This document shows positions 36,164-50,865 of a stretch of DNA of 64,000 nt, piece after piece. The translations under genes and the position numbers were made by a program. Location of the stretch: assembly GCA_032164295.1 (NCBI GenBank), contig JAJHTX010000007.1, positions 1,834,501 through 1,898,500 of the forward strand, written 5' to 3'. The stretch is from Inonotus obliquus. Its lineage: Eukaryota > Basidiomycota > Agaricomycetes > Hymenochaetales > Hymenochaetaceae. Below the pieces are notes generated by a model, which saw only the letters and a list, made by a program, of their open reading frames with translations, was not told the DNA's origin and did not search any database. Position 1 is the first letter of the stretch. Every line of letters begins with the position of its first letter.

Positions 36164-37970
36164 TCATTCGCCGTCGAAAATGTCATGATCCAAGCCCCAA
36201 CTTTGACTGGGGTTTATCGTGCGGAACGGTTTATGTGAAAGGGCGGCTTGTTCGAGCTCGTTGAACAGGTCGTCTGGGAGGGCGGCCACTGTGATTTGGT
36301 CAGTTTGAACCAGAGATGAGAATAGAAGATGGCGATTGACCTTGGAAGTTCTCTACTACTCTGGATGGAGTGACGCTTTTAGGGAGTACGATCGTCTGGT
36401 ATGATAACAATTCGACATCTGAATGATAGTATGAGAGAGTAGGAACGTACACCACGTTGAATGTGCCATGATATAATAACTTGCGCTGGTGTTAAACCTG
36501 TTTGATCAGCGATTTTCTTAACCTAAGGGTCAAGTCAGATACTTTTACATACAGAGAAGAAGATACTGAGAACGTACCACAGGGAGCTGAAGCGTCTCCT
36601 TGACCTCTTTGTCACCCCCCAGTGGGGAGTAGGCTTCTACAGGTAAATCATTCTCTTTCGCCCACTACGCAGAAAGGAAACAGTATTTAGTATGTTTTAT
36701 CTTCTCTAACAAGTTGACAGGACCAACCAACCTTGAGGAGCTTGGGTTGGGGATTCCAGTAGTTGAGCTCGACTTGTAACGCTGCAGGTCTGACCTTGAG
36801 CGGATTTGCAGTGAGGTTTTGAATGCTACGCTTCGGTTAGTCAAAAGACACTTCCTTCTTTCTTCTGAGCAGGTAAATAATCACCGTCTAACGTTGAAAC
36901 TGATGATAAATAGTTTCATTAGTATTCCAGCAATAGAGAGTGGAGCAGAGTGAACGGACTTGCTAAGTCCAATATTCTTCACTTTCCCTTTCTCCACCAT
37001 CTCTTCTAGCTTCTGCCAGGTTGTGTATGGGTTGGCAGTTAGCTCTGGGTCATATACGTTCTCTCCGTTGGGACCCTTTTCTTTCTTGAATGCGATTGGC
37101 CTATTCGCGACGTAAGAGTGAGATAGTGGAAACAAGTACAAATTTGTGATCTACGGTACATACCAGTGGATGAGGTACAAGTCTAGATAATCAGTTCCGA
37201 GGCTCCTGAGGGATTCGTCCAGAGTGGACTCGACATCCTCGGGTGCATGGAAGCTGTTCCAAAGCTACGATTCTACATATGAAGTTCATCGAGACCGTAT
37301 TGGAAAGTAGCAAGCCAACCTTGGAAGTTAGCCAGATATCCTTGCGCGATACACCAACTTCCTTGATAGCTTTCCCAACTTCTGCTTCGTTCTTCCATTC
37401 ACAGCAGATTAGAGTTCATCTTAATGCCTACTTATAGCGGTGATACATACGCCATATATCCACGCATCGTCAATGTGTCGGTATCCAGTCTTTAAGGCAG
37501 TCTGGGCAGTTCACCAGCGAGTCAATGTTGTAGGGTATAAGTATCAATAGTCACTGGGACGTACTTTGACAGCGTCACCGACTTCACCCGGCTTAGCCTT
37601 CCAAACACCTAAAGATGAAGTTTCCTTTATCATCAACCACGAACTGGAACATGAATGTTTCCTTACCAAGCGCAACAGACGGTATTTTATCGCCCGAAGG
37701 CAGCACGAAGTGCTCAGGCAAAGTGCTCAAAGGAGCTTTTCTATGACAGTTGGACCAAGCGAACCGGGAACAAGACCCAGAACGAGTGAGAGAGCGTAAA
37801 CCTGTGAGCACGAGAAACATAATGCCAAATGCAACAAGGAGTCGCGTTAGGATGGACTCTGTCAATGGATGTGTTCGCCTCCACTTGTAGAGCCTGTTGT
37901 TGCGATCAATTGAAGCGTCGTCTTCGTCGCGTGTATTCGGGTCTGTGGTAGGTAGTGGTTGATAAGACAT
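36164..37970 (-). CDS. Aldo-keto reductase with an N-terminal membrane anchor
   Basis: NADPH-dependent aldo-keto reductase. Start at 37970, stop at 36164, many short exons. A cytosolic head of about 37 residues ([18 protein letters not shown]) precedes one hydrophobic helix, [18 protein letters not shown], before the AKR barrel. The barrel starts [15 protein letters not shown] and has the catalytic residues in order: [14 protein letters not shown] (Asp and Tyr), WLTSKLW (Lys), YLIHWP (His). C-terminal elements [17 protein letters not shown] and [16 protein letters not shown] bind cofactor. AKRs are normally soluble, so the anchor is unusual. The first coding exon reads through a possible intron near 37750-37795, so the linker length is uncertain. 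Confidence 0.82.
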
Positions 37971-39401
37971 GGTGGGAGATTTAATTCGACGGTGAGCAGT
38001 TACTTACTGTATTAGGTTGATCAGAAATGACGTGAAGATGATCAATCTGCGTGATCCGAGATGCCGAGATTACATAACACATAGAAAAGAATCATATTCA
38101 AATTCCTCCTCTATTCTTCCGCTCCTCCAAACTACCCGGAATGCCTCTCCTCAGTCATGAAGAATAGATTCAAAATATCCGGAACGTCCGGCGTCAGTTT
38201 CAACTTTCCGCAGCAGTATGTACTACACGCGTTTTACGGAGCTTCCCTCGCCCAATTGCGTTGTTGTTCTGAGATGGCTAAAGACAGCTTGTATCGACGA
38301 GGAGGAACGCGAGTATCTTTCGGTGACCTGGCTTCCGTGGATCTGATAGTGGACCAAAGATCATAGAGGGGCATTGCCAAGCCCTCTCGCAATGATGCCT
38401 TCATTTGCATATGGTGAGGTAAGAGCGCTGTAGTGCCACTATGAATTCAGCGAGTGAAGTTCCTTTTAATGTGCGATTCGACGTTTGTACACAGACTGAT
38501 GGATGAGGCCCAATCGAAGGACAAATTAAGACTCGCTTATGCATACCTCGTGGACGTATCTCTATTCGTAGGTTGAATTACTGGCTTGGTATTGAAAACT
38601 CGCGGGACTCTCACGCAACCTGTGTCTGGATGCATGGTAGGTCTGCAAATTTGCCCGTGGTATCCCCGATAACTGAGGAAACTGACTGAATGGCAGAGGC
38701 AACCCTCCGCTAGCGGATCGGCATTTAGTTGGCCGTACCTGATAATCGATGAGTCCAGGACCCATCATGTCCCCTCTAAAAACAATGCAGGCACAGGAAA
38801 GCACAGGGATTGCTTGTCGGAAAGAAGAACAAGTACTTCTTCTCAGCTCGCTCTATTCTCAGCTGTCGGACTAATCATGCTTTATGCGGAACTCGACGAA
38901 GTGTGGTTTGATGAGGGTCTACAATCGACCGCACAAGGGTGTAAAGGCAAGAATTGACACAAACGCAAGCAACATCAACAAAGAAAAACTCATCGTGTTG
39001 TCGCTGGGTCGAAAAACAAGAGTATCGCGGCAGAATAGGGATAAACTTTGTACCTGTTTGTCACATATTGATCCTTTGATTGTCGTTTGATCGACAGCCG
39101 GGCGCGGCCACTGAAACAGCTTCCTTCGATCACTTATGCGACTTCTTCATTCCGCTTCTGCCACACATCTCTCACACCTGCCTTAACCCACACAGTTATT
39201 TTTCTTGTCGTGTATCATATACAAGCCCTCGCTGGCGTAGGGCGAACCTTTTCTTCCTTCCCTCCCCCCAGCCTTTTACTAGACTTAGACTCGAACCTCC
39301 TATCAAGGTCATTGCGGGCACATTGATTAGTGCCACCCAACTACCACACACTGACGGGCCGTATCGCGACCGATATTCCTATCCTGACGAGTCAACAAGG
39401 C
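37971..39401. other. Intergenic region (1.4 kb)
   Basis: Promoters of the divergent reductase and glucanase genes. Open frames at 38157, 38562 and 38884 are short and without features. No gene supported. Confidence 0.45.
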
Positions 39402-40898
39402 ATGATGGCGATAATAAGATCTGTTGCTCTGATAGCTTCGCTAGCGATATCGCTACCTAGCTTTTCGAGTGCCACTCGATACGACTATGCGATGGAGTAT
39501 TCCGGACCATCGTTCTTTGACCGATGGTCATTCTACGACCACTGTGAGTAGAGAACACATTCCCCTGTTAGTATCCTCGCTGAGCATGCTATAGTTGATA
39601 ATTTGACGAATGGCGATGCTTTGTAAGTGGGATAATAAAGTCACTCTATGAAATCTAAATCGGTGGTACAACAGATTCGTCGGTCAATCCGTCGCGAAAA
39701 AAGAAACATTGGCTTTCGTCAATGACAATGGAAATGCCATCATCCGCGCAGACAACACTTCTACCCTCACTTTTGGCGAAAAGCGAAAGTCAATCCGAAT
39801 GACGTCGAGGGATCGCTTCAAAGTTGGCAGCGTATGGATCGCGGATTTCACCCATGTGCCTTACGGAGTATGTCGAGTTTGTCCTTATCAGATAGAGGAA
39901 GCTAAAGATACTGCTTTATTAGTGCTCAACATGGCCTGCATTCTGGTCTACCACACCAGACTGGCCGGATGGTGGGGAGATAGACACGTTTGAAGGCATC
40001 AATGACGAAAAGAACAACCACATGACATTGCACACCCAGCCGGTTGGTCACTCTTGCCTGAGCCAACTTCATAGGGTTAAGCACCTGACATCCATATTAG
40101 GGTTGTATGCAGGAGAATTCAACGCAGTCCAGCAAATTGGTGGCATCGACGGACTGTAGCTATCTGCTCAACGGAAACCAAGGCTGTGGTACGACCGACC
40201 CAGATGAGTCGTCGTACGGCGAAGCGTTCGCGAAAGCCGGTGGAGGCATATTTGTCACGGAATACGCGGATTATGGAATCTCGTAAGTCCCCCATCCATC
40301 CTTTACGTTGACCAACGGGCCATCATCTAAAGCTTGCTTTCAGTATATGGTTTTACAACGTACGTAGATCGATTCGGCATCAAAGCTACGTATTGATGGT
40401 TATATCCAGCGCTCATCAATTCCATCGGTGCTATCTGGCGATAACGTGACAAGTTTCGATACGTCGGCTCTCGGTACCCCTAAAGCGAACTGGCCCAACA
40501 CAGGATGCGACATCCAGAGTTTCTTCAAGCCCCAGAATCTCGTCTTTGATATCACGTTCTGCGGTGATCTGTGAGTTTCTGTATGTTTTTAACAGTTCGC
40601 CGGCTGACCAAATCTTGGACACACTAGTGCTGGGTTGCAGTCAATCTTCCAGGAGACCTGTCCGGGAGACTGTTACGGCGACTGGGTAGCCGGACATCCG
40701 TCACGCTTCGACAACGCTTACTTCGAGGTCAGGAGCGTAAAGATCTACGGATCTGGGCCGGGGCCAAAATCCAACGTCATCCTAGCGAATGATGCGAGTC
40801 ACCAAAATAGCGCAAAGACCAGCTGGATAGGACTCACTGTATTCATTGCATCATTATTCTTCACTTTGAGCATGCAGGTCGGTACATTGTCTCTGTGA
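39402..40898 (+). CDS. GH16 endo-beta-1,3(4)-glucanase, C-terminal hydrophobic tail
   Basis: Laminarinase-type glycoside hydrolase family 16 enzyme acting on beta-1,3/1,4 or beta-1,3/1,6 glucan at the cell surface. Exons 39402-39543, 39595-39622, 39675-39867, 39923-40042, 40101-40282, 40344-40359, 40410-40570 and 40628-40898 give 370 aa. Signal peptide (residues 1-24), then YDYAMEYSGPSFFDRWSFYD, GEKRKSIRMTS, and the catalytic GGEIDTFEG, with the two catalytic Glu of E-x-D-x-x-E. The following WPNTGCD and CPGDCYGDWV are typical of this fungal clade. After a Ser/Asn-rich spacer it ends in a hydrophobic segment (WIGLTVFIASLFFTL), suggesting a GPI signal or membrane anchor. The 5' third is copied at 27152-27452. 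Confidence 0.92.
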
Positions 40899-41294
40899 CA
40901 AGTTCGGCAATCACCCTGGGCAGTTGGAGGAGGTTTTGCATCACATTATTACCACCGTTTCTTATACCACATTTCATTAGCTATACTTCCTATTCGATCG
41001 ATCTCTTTGGGCATAATCGCTATTCATGTACACAGTAATAGAACATGAAGGATGTAGTTTAGCAGCATGACTGGCGTCCTCTGAGTGACTTCTGATGACT
41101 AAGCATACATAATTAGTAAGTCAGACTCACGCTTTGGATATTCTCCCGCCTTCTTCCTTGGACTCTGACTTCATCGCGAAACGCTCGCGCAACGACAATA
41201 CTAGTGTCTACGCAAGGTAGTTCCACAGCTACTGTGCAACTGCGCTTTGTGACTAACACCCCGTTAGCACTTCGAAGGAAGAAGTCGATAAAAA
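40899..41294. other. Intergenic region
   Basis: Glucanase 3' flank and RBM25 promoter. Nothing else recognised. Confidence 0.5.
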
Positions 41295-43498
41295 ATGCAA
41301 GGATACCCAGGCATGAACATGAACCGGCCTGGTCTTGGTCTACGTCCGCCCATGCCTTCGTACGGCCAAGGACCTTCCATGATGACTCTTGCTCAAAGGC
41401 AGCAGGCTCCTCCGCCCATGCGCCCCGCGCAGGAGGGCGTGACTCTTTTTGTTGGCTCGATCGCAGGTGGAATTACGGATGCGTTCTTGCACCAGTTACT
41501 CGGGGTGCGTATTTGCGTAGATTGTGGGATTCGAGTTTCGGCGCTAATTTAGTATTGCGCTTCGGTACATGTGTGGGCAGACCTGTGGAACGTTACAGGC
41601 ATTCAAGCGACTTATCACGCCTGCCAACAAACCTCAGGGGTTCGGTTTTGCGACTTTCGAGGGTCCAGAGGCTGCAGCACGTGCAATTAAACTGTTAGAC
41701 GGCGCCGAGCTACCTGGGATGGAGGATGGAGCACCGAACAAGAAGCTCTTGGTGCGTCTGTGAAGCCTTTTTTTTGTATCTGGTGGCTGGTTTTACGTCG
41801 GTTATCTGCTTACGCGTAGGTAAGGGCCGATGAACAGAATAAAGGGATCATTGATGCGTATCTTGCGGCGCGCATGAACATCGACGTAAGTATATTTCCT
41901 CACATGCATCATTCTTTCTCAATGGTGATCGGACTGACGTTCACTCTACAGTCAGACGATGCATTAATGCAAAATGCGAAGACAGAAATCAGCACTCTCC
42001 TTCAGAACATAAAGAGGCAGCACGATGATGCAGCGCAAAGTGGCGGTCTTGACAAGGAAAAATATGTCATACCTCCTCATCTTCACGACTTGCACGAAGC
42101 CGACTTGCCAGAAACCCAGCGGGGACTTGTCATTTCTGAGATTGCTCAATTCCGCGAGCGTGCGGCGAAAAGGGAACGTGAGAAGCTGAATGAAGTGACC
42201 AACGCAATTCCAAATATCATGCCATCTGGACCGAGGCAGCGAGATTGGGGACACAAGCAGCAAGGACCGGGTCAGTCGCCGCCGCGGCAACAGGGCGTTG
42301 GTGGTGGCGCACAAGGATACAATAAACCTGTTGGATTCGTGAAGGAAGGCGGAAGCACGGCGGGTCGACCACGGAAGACAGATGAGGAGTTGGAGGAAGA
42401 GCGCAAAGAGGCAAGGCGGAGAGATGAGGAGGCTTCTTTCAGAGACGTAGGTTTCCCCTTGATTATATTAAATATGATTCTGATAGAAGGTAGCGAGAAC
42501 GTCGATATGAACCTCGAGAACGGACACGCGTCAACGCTCTTGAGCGGACAATTGCACGCCAACGCGCAATGAGAGATGCAGAGGAGCGAGACAAGGTTGA
42601 GATGAAGTCTCGATTACATGTCTGGGACGACGATGAAAGCGATGAACTTTTCTACACAGACCGAGCACGATGGAGGGCGCAACGTGTGCGTCGTCTAGCT
42701 ACAGAAGAGGCCACTGACGAAGAGTCTCGGATTTACGAAGAGAAGGAGGCAGATAACCTTAGGCGAGAATCTGAAGCCTTCCTGGCGAGGCAAATGGATG
42801 AAATGCAAGCATTGCATGACGAGCAACGCAAAGCTGGAATGCTACTTGACGACGGTGCACCAGTCAAACTTAATGTCTCGTTACAACCGGCGAATGTACA
42901 AAAGGCCGAGGGAGCCGAATCGAAGCCTGGTGCCGCGGCTGCGTTCGCTGCACAGGAGGAGGAAGAGGAGTTCAAGAAACGAAAAGTGCCGCTTGTCAAG
43001 CTTGACTTTAGCGTGGCTGAGGGGGGGAAGGCCAAGGAGCGACTCGAGAAGATTCGTGAAAACGTTCCGCGAGATAAAGAAGCCTTATTCAAGGCCAAGG
43101 TCCGATGGGATGGCATCACGGATGTGAGTTTCTCTCATAACTTTCGTCGTCGGCCGTAGTTGACCATCTCTTCTAGCAACTCATTGATCGCAAGCTTGAG
43201 CCACTGATCAAACGCCAGATGATGAAATTTTTGGGCGAACTGGAAGACGACGATTTAGTCATGTTTACTGTGGAGCATCTCAAAGACCACAAGGGACCTC
43301 AGAAACTCGTCGAAGGTCTCGAGCCTGTATGTTCATTAGTTGTGCTACCAATCTCATTGAATTCTGTCTTGCTGACTATATGATTAGGTCCTAGAAGAGG
43401 AAGCCTCGGAACTTGTAGTTGAGGTCTGGCGCCAGATCATCTTCGAGAGCATGGCCTACGGCGAAGGGCTTCATACGGAGCGATTGATGGTTGACTGA
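41295..43498 (+). CDS. RBM25: RBM25-like splicing factor (RRM and PWI domains)
   Basis: U1 snRNP-associated splicing regulator related to RBM25 and yeast Snu71. Exons 41295-41504, 41581-41751, 41820-41885, 41952-42446, 42494-43123, 43177-43326 and 43388-43498 give 610 aa. A Pro/Met/Gln-rich N terminus precedes one RRM: RNP2 is VTLFVGSIAG and RNP1 is PQGFGFATFE. The middle is long and charged, with RE/ER-rich helical stretches (RERRYEPRERTR). The C-terminal PWI domain has IKRQMMKFLGELEDDDLVMFTVEHL and ends with VWRQIIFESMAYGEGLH. Domain order and length fit the family. Confidence 0.92.
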
Positions 43499-44435
43499 TG
43501 TTCAAAGGCCTATTGGTGGTTATTCTGGTTTGGTCTCAGGTGCGTTCCTATTTGGAACATGAGCGACTTGACTTCGCTGGTAGAGTTGGCGTCCTCGTTC
43601 CCACATGAGTGCCAAGATATGGAAATGCGGGGCGTACTCAGCGCCTTGTTTGATGAATCCGAATACGGAGAGCCGTGAGTTCACCATTTGTTCTTATGAT
43701 TTTGAAGCGTAAATGATATTACACCTTCCTCACCCTTTCCTGTTTCTTGAGCGTTCATTTTCGTGGACATACTTAGTTATAAGTAGTTGCGAGTTTATGG
43801 TATTAACTACGATGAGTGTTCCGCTTTCTCGTTGCTTTGGTGCAAGTGACCAGGCCTATTGGTGTCCTCGTGCCGACCCGGTGGTGTTCATCAAGTACAG
43901 TTTACGTGACCCCAAGGGTGAGCCTTAGTTTCATCAACAGTGCCTTTTCAGCAAGAGAATAGACATCATCCGACTATTCAGGAGCAAAAGAACATCAACT
44001 CTTTTGATGCAGGAATAATAAACACCCATTTCTCTTGAGTCGGTGAAGAACTTTGGCATTCGTGATCCCTTCCGTGTATCTCGAACCCCCAAATGCATCA
44101 CCTGTTTTCTACCCTGTTCTACCGTCATGGTGAGTTAACTGTCCTACAGTGAAGCTTTGATACTGCGCATTCAGGTGGTAAAGGTGATACGAGGTCTCGC
44201 GGTCGCATTTGTCTGCCCTACTTTTACTGTAGTGCTATTTTATATTCCGAACGTTATCATAGATGATCGTCTTGTGGTCCAAAAAATGCGATCTACTTCC
44301 GAACCAAATATAGCAATTGTAATCGTGGGAACCCGGCTGTTCGGCATCTATATATGCTATCGCTCGTTGAATCGAACTCTACAATCTCTGCTTCGTACCA
44401 TATTGTACTGTACTGTGCCATATCGTACTGGAGCT
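43499..44435. other. Intergenic region
   Basis: About 0.9 kb. A long open frame in 44157-44435 runs into the oxygenase start and has no features of its own. No other gene seen. Confidence 0.45.
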
Positions 44436-45998
44436 ATGGCTATCGACAGCGTCTTACAAGCTGCAAGTCGCGCTGAATATGGATTCAAGAACATACCTAT
44501 TATGTACGTTTTGTTTCGGCCTCATGCATTAAATGATGCATTATGTTTCTATTATTATATAGAGATATGAAGGACGCGGAAAGTTCTGATCCTGCTGCGC
44601 GACAGCAGCTCGCAAGGGATATCCGAGATGCATGCATCAACGTCGGTTTCTTCTATGTGAAGAATCACGGAATACCTGAGGAGAGTATTTCTGGAGCCGT
44701 CGAGGCTGGCAAGGAATTCCTAACTCTTCCTGAGGAAACGAAACTGAGGGTGAGTCCGGGTTCTATATCGGAATACGAGAAGAGATATGAGATTCGTACT
44801 AACGTCGCTATAGTACGATTCGAGGAAGACTTCTAACTTCAAAGGATATACCGCGCTCTTGAGTGAGAACAACGACCCAGAGAATAGAGGAGACCTTCAT
44901 GAAGCATTTGATGTCGGTCCGGAGGATAACGACTTGGCAAAGAAGAGCGGCTTGTCTGGCGGGAATATCTGGCCTAGCGAAGTACCCGGATTTAAAGAAG
45001 GCTATCTGAATTACTAGTAAGGATTTATCACACTAATCTTGAATATAGAAGACTCCAGGCTAATCAATACGCATTTTAACAGTAACAATGCGGTTGCCTT
45101 TGGAAAGAAACTTTTCCCTCTTTTTGCTATTGCACTCGGCTTGCCTGAGAACTTCTTTGATGATAAGGTTCGTTTGTTTGGTTTGCTGAATTTGCTTTCT
45201 TGTATGACGTCAAGTTGGTTCAGACGCAGGAGAATGCGGCAGTCATGCGAGTTATCCGATATCCACCACAATTTGGACCTGTTGATGACCGAGTCATAGG
45301 AATCGGTGCTCATACTGAGTAAGTTTTGACTTACTTAACAAACTCCACGGAATGATCTCTAAGCTGTCACTTTGTAGCTTTGAGGTAACTTACATTTCAA
45401 TCGACGATGAAATCGTTTTTCTTGACGACTGTGGGGAAAACTTTCAGTGCTTTACTATGCTCTGGCAGGAGCCTGGAGTGGAAGCGTTGCAGGTTTTAAA
45501 CGCGAAAAAGGAATGGGTAATTGCAACTCCTGTTCCAGGGACGCTTGTGATCAAGTGGGTTTTCCTCTCTATCTACTTCACTGCAGGACACTTTCTCATT
45601 CACCTCTTTCGCCAAACAGTATTGGAGATCAACTATCTCGATGGACAAGTATGAGTGATTGAGCATCTCCGGTACTTAATGACACTGAGTCCTTTTTAAT
45701 AGATGACGTCTTTAAGTCTACAGTCCACCGTGCAATTAACCGTTCAGGTGTCTTGAGACACTCAATGCCCGTATTCTTTGGTGTCGACTACAACGTTCCG
45801 CTCGAGGTTTGCTTTCTAATCTTTTTCCCTTTTCCCGATCAACAAAAAAAACTAAATGAATAATGCTGCGTCTAGCCGATTCCAAGCTGTATCTCGCCCG
45901 AACGACCTCCCAAGTACGAAGTCATTACCGCTGGTGAACATGTCAAAGCGAGACTTGCTGCTGCCTATTCTTATAGGAGTGATGATGTTGAGGCATAG
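44436..45998 (+). CDS. 2-oxoglutarate/Fe(II) oxygenase, isopenicillin-N-synthase-like
   Basis: Non-haem iron dioxygenase of the DIOX_N plus 2OG-FeII_Oxy family; substrate unknown. Ten exons (44436-44503, 44563-44749, 44814-45016, 45083-45167, 45224-45318, 45378-45384, 45448-45554, 45620-45648, 45703-45806, 45876-45998) give 335 aa. The N-terminal DIOX_N has ARDIRDACINVGFFYVKNHG. The jelly roll has RYPPQFG, the iron-binding H211-T-D213 in GIGAHTDFECFTML, H269 in STVHRAINRSG, and the 2OG-binding R279-x-S281. Exon 6 is only 7 nt and completes the metal-ligand Asp codon plus Phe-Glu. It is included because skipping it breaks the frame and loses the Asp. No gene cluster context suggests a product. 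Confidence 0.9.
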
Positions 45999-46326
45999 AC
46001 TGTCGCTTCATGAAAATGAAGTTCCGAAAATCAAAGCCATCGTTGAATTGTATGTCTACTTGCTATGACTTCCTTAGTTCGCTTGCTCCTGTTCTTTGTA
46101 TACGTTCCAAATGCTTCATGTATCAACAATTTCGTATCCGTATCTCTTGGGTTAATTTAATCAAAATCTTCTGTCATTCAATACTTAAATCAAAGCAAAT
46201 ACAAAGCAAAGTGCATCACAGCTCTATACCAACTTGCTGACTGAGGAAATACTAACGTAAGTAAGAAATATAGACATACTAAAAGACTCTCGTCTCGAGA
46301 CTCACCTATTCTAAAACATAATATCT
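45999..46326. other. Convergent 3' flank
   Basis: Between the oxygenase stop and the stop of the next gene. Nothing recognised. Confidence 0.5.
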
Positions 46327-46755
46327 TTACTTATTTGCAGGAGCATTGGACGTCGCCGAAGTGCTGTATGTACCAATGTGAACATCGGGAACCGGAACTC
46401 CTCGTAACGAAACATATACAAACCTCGACTGTCCCGTATTTCCAGAGTTAACAGTACCTCCCTTGCCTTTCTTCTTGGATTTCCTACAGCCCGTAAGTTA
46501 TCATCAATCAGCCTTGTGTCTTGTGCCTTGCAAGAAGAAAGGAAGAACTCTGCGAACATACGTCTTAGTATTCTTCTTCTTTTTCTTCTGTGGTGTGGGG
46601 GCGGAAGGTATACCACCACCGCCGAAACCGTATGAAGACATGAGCGCAGCTGCGGCGGCTTCGTAGTCTTTCGGCTCCGATGGTTTTGGGAGTAGAGGTT
46701 GGTTACTGATAGATGCAGCGTCGTCGTTTGACGAGGTCGGATAGTCCTTCGACAT
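46327..46755 (-). CDS. Small protein with DYEAA..SSYGFGG motif
   Basis: Unrecognised small protein, 116 aa, from exons 46755-46562 and 46483-46327 joined in phase 2. The N-terminal half is Ser/Asp-rich. Residues ~28-47 read PKDYEAAAAALMSSYGFGGG, a motif also found in the protein at 51965. A strongly basic run follows (QKKKKKNTKTKSKKKGKGG), possibly a nuclear signal or RNA contact. The tail RFVYVSLRGVPVPDVHIG is more hydrophobic and ends Ala/Ser/Asn-rich. The clean intron inside the Lys run, with an open frame on both sides, supports a real gene. Function unknown. Confidence 0.65.
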
Positions 46756-48650
46756 CGTTTCTTCAGTATTCAGTAAGTCAAGATTCGAACTTTCTGAGGT
46801 TGTTCTTGCAGTGAAGAGTCAAGACTCGGAGTAGAGCTCTGGTTGTGAAACATTGTTGAGCTCGTTCCTCGTTTATAAACGCATAGGGATGTACCACCGT
46901 CGGACGAAATGAGCGTTGTCTGACAAACGCATACTGAGAGTAACTGGACGTGAGCACATGGACAACCAAAGTCAAGCGCCTTCGTATGACTGCGCCGAGT
47001 CACCACATTAGTATACATGCATACAATAGACAATAGAGTTAAGCCGCACGTCTGGTTCCTACACGTGCGGTGCTTAACCATCATATCGAATCATAGTAGG
47101 CACACGCATACTAGGATACCGAGGAGACGTGAAGCATCGCATTCCTATACGTTTACTAGTATCCCATTTAATGCCATAACCCCTTCAAGACTCGGATGCG
47201 AAAGACAAAAAAAAGATGCTTGATAATAGATTCAGATCAAATTCAGCGAGTCAGAGTTATATAGGAGTCATACTTTCAATACCCAGTTGCGGTAGTCTTT
47301 TCCGAGCTGCACATGGAGAAAAGCAAGCTCTACATTTACGAACAGAAATAGAAGGTACGAAATCAAAGATCGAGTCATACAACTAACCGGGACCGGGATC
47401 ACGGAGCTGACAAAGAAATTGATCGCCGAAGATCATCCCGATCCGACAACCCGACCAACAATAATGATCTGATCGGACATGTTACATGTACCTACCGTAC
47501 TGCGCTCATTTCTATGTACTGTACTGTGAGTGACTGCGATCGTTTCACACGTACCTCCTATCATCTTAAGCAGACGGTCCTTATGTATGAGCGCAGTTGC
47601 GCAGACTGGAAGACATTCTGAATAGTAACACCGGGCTCGGGTGTGCCAAGATAGTCTTGTAATTGAAATTTATTTCCTTAATGCTGCTAGAAGGAGTGGG
47701 GATGGTGCCTACACTGTATGGAAGAGCGTTACAACGCTGCGGCAAGGATGGGTCGTGACGGAGTAGAGATGTTGCACTCGCTCTGAATGCAAATGCATAT
47801 TCCTGATGCAGACTGAGCGAATGTGGTAGTAGGCAAATGGTAAATTGCATCAAGAGCGCGTATGAAGAAGTGGCACGCAGGTGGACTGTAATCGTGAACT
47901 GCGGACTAAACGACTCCCAACAATCCTGACACACTAGCTGACATAGTCCTCGAGCTTTGGATTTTGCGTATTGGTATTAGAGCTGTGGAATGAAAGAAAG
48001 GTGAACCTGCCATTTCCAAGCGACCCTCCTCATCGCCCATTACTCGTCAGTCGTCACAGCCTCAGTGAGAGGAATATAATTAGAACACTAATAAGGCTAC
48101 AGTGGTCGTAGCGGAGAGCGCGTGGAAATTTGGACTATTGAAAGCACTAGCCTTGTATTCTTTTCATGCGATGCCGGCGCTCTCCTTTGCAAAGCTTGAA
48201 CGATGCAGTGTTCTACCTAGGATTTACACAAGGATATACGCATAGCATTTGATGGCCGTTTGAACCCCGCGTTGATTATTACAACCGGCGCGGTGGGGCT
48301 AGGATAGACAAGTATAGAGAGATGTGGGCGATCCAGTGGTCACGTTTTGACTCTGGTTGGCTGAGCCGACATTCTTGGGATATGATATCAAGAGGCTTAG
48401 ATGCTCTATCCACGCATTTTCGTCCGAGTTCCTCATTCATGTACACGGAATTCGAACGGGAGGATATTCATGGGTCGACAGTGCTGATCTGTATATATCA
48501 ACAACAAAAGATGCTACTGATACAAGTGGCACTTTTCCGCGCCGTAGGTGTACCTCAAAATAACAATCAAATCAGTAAAAATGTACCTGGGGACCTATGC
48601 TCCGTTATTTATAGATAGATCTGATAATCTCTATAGATCGCCTTTGGTGT
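46756..48650. other. Long intergenic region (1.9 kb)
   Basis: Several overlapping open frames of 60-117 codons on both strands (46770-48618), none with a recognisable domain, signal peptide or consistent splice structure. No gene supported. Confidence 0.45.

Positions 48651-50865
<2,215 letters not shown>

Noticed and set aside
42733..43119. 128-codon minus-strand Ser-rich frame
   Set aside because: Antisense of the Glu/Lys-rich RBM25 exon; such mirror frames are expected from that codon bias.
44436..45998. Isopenicillin N synthase proper (beta-lactam pathway)
   Set aside because: The fold and iron ligands match the broad oxygenase family, but there is no ACV synthetase or acyltransferase gene and the substrate-binding residues were not identifiable.
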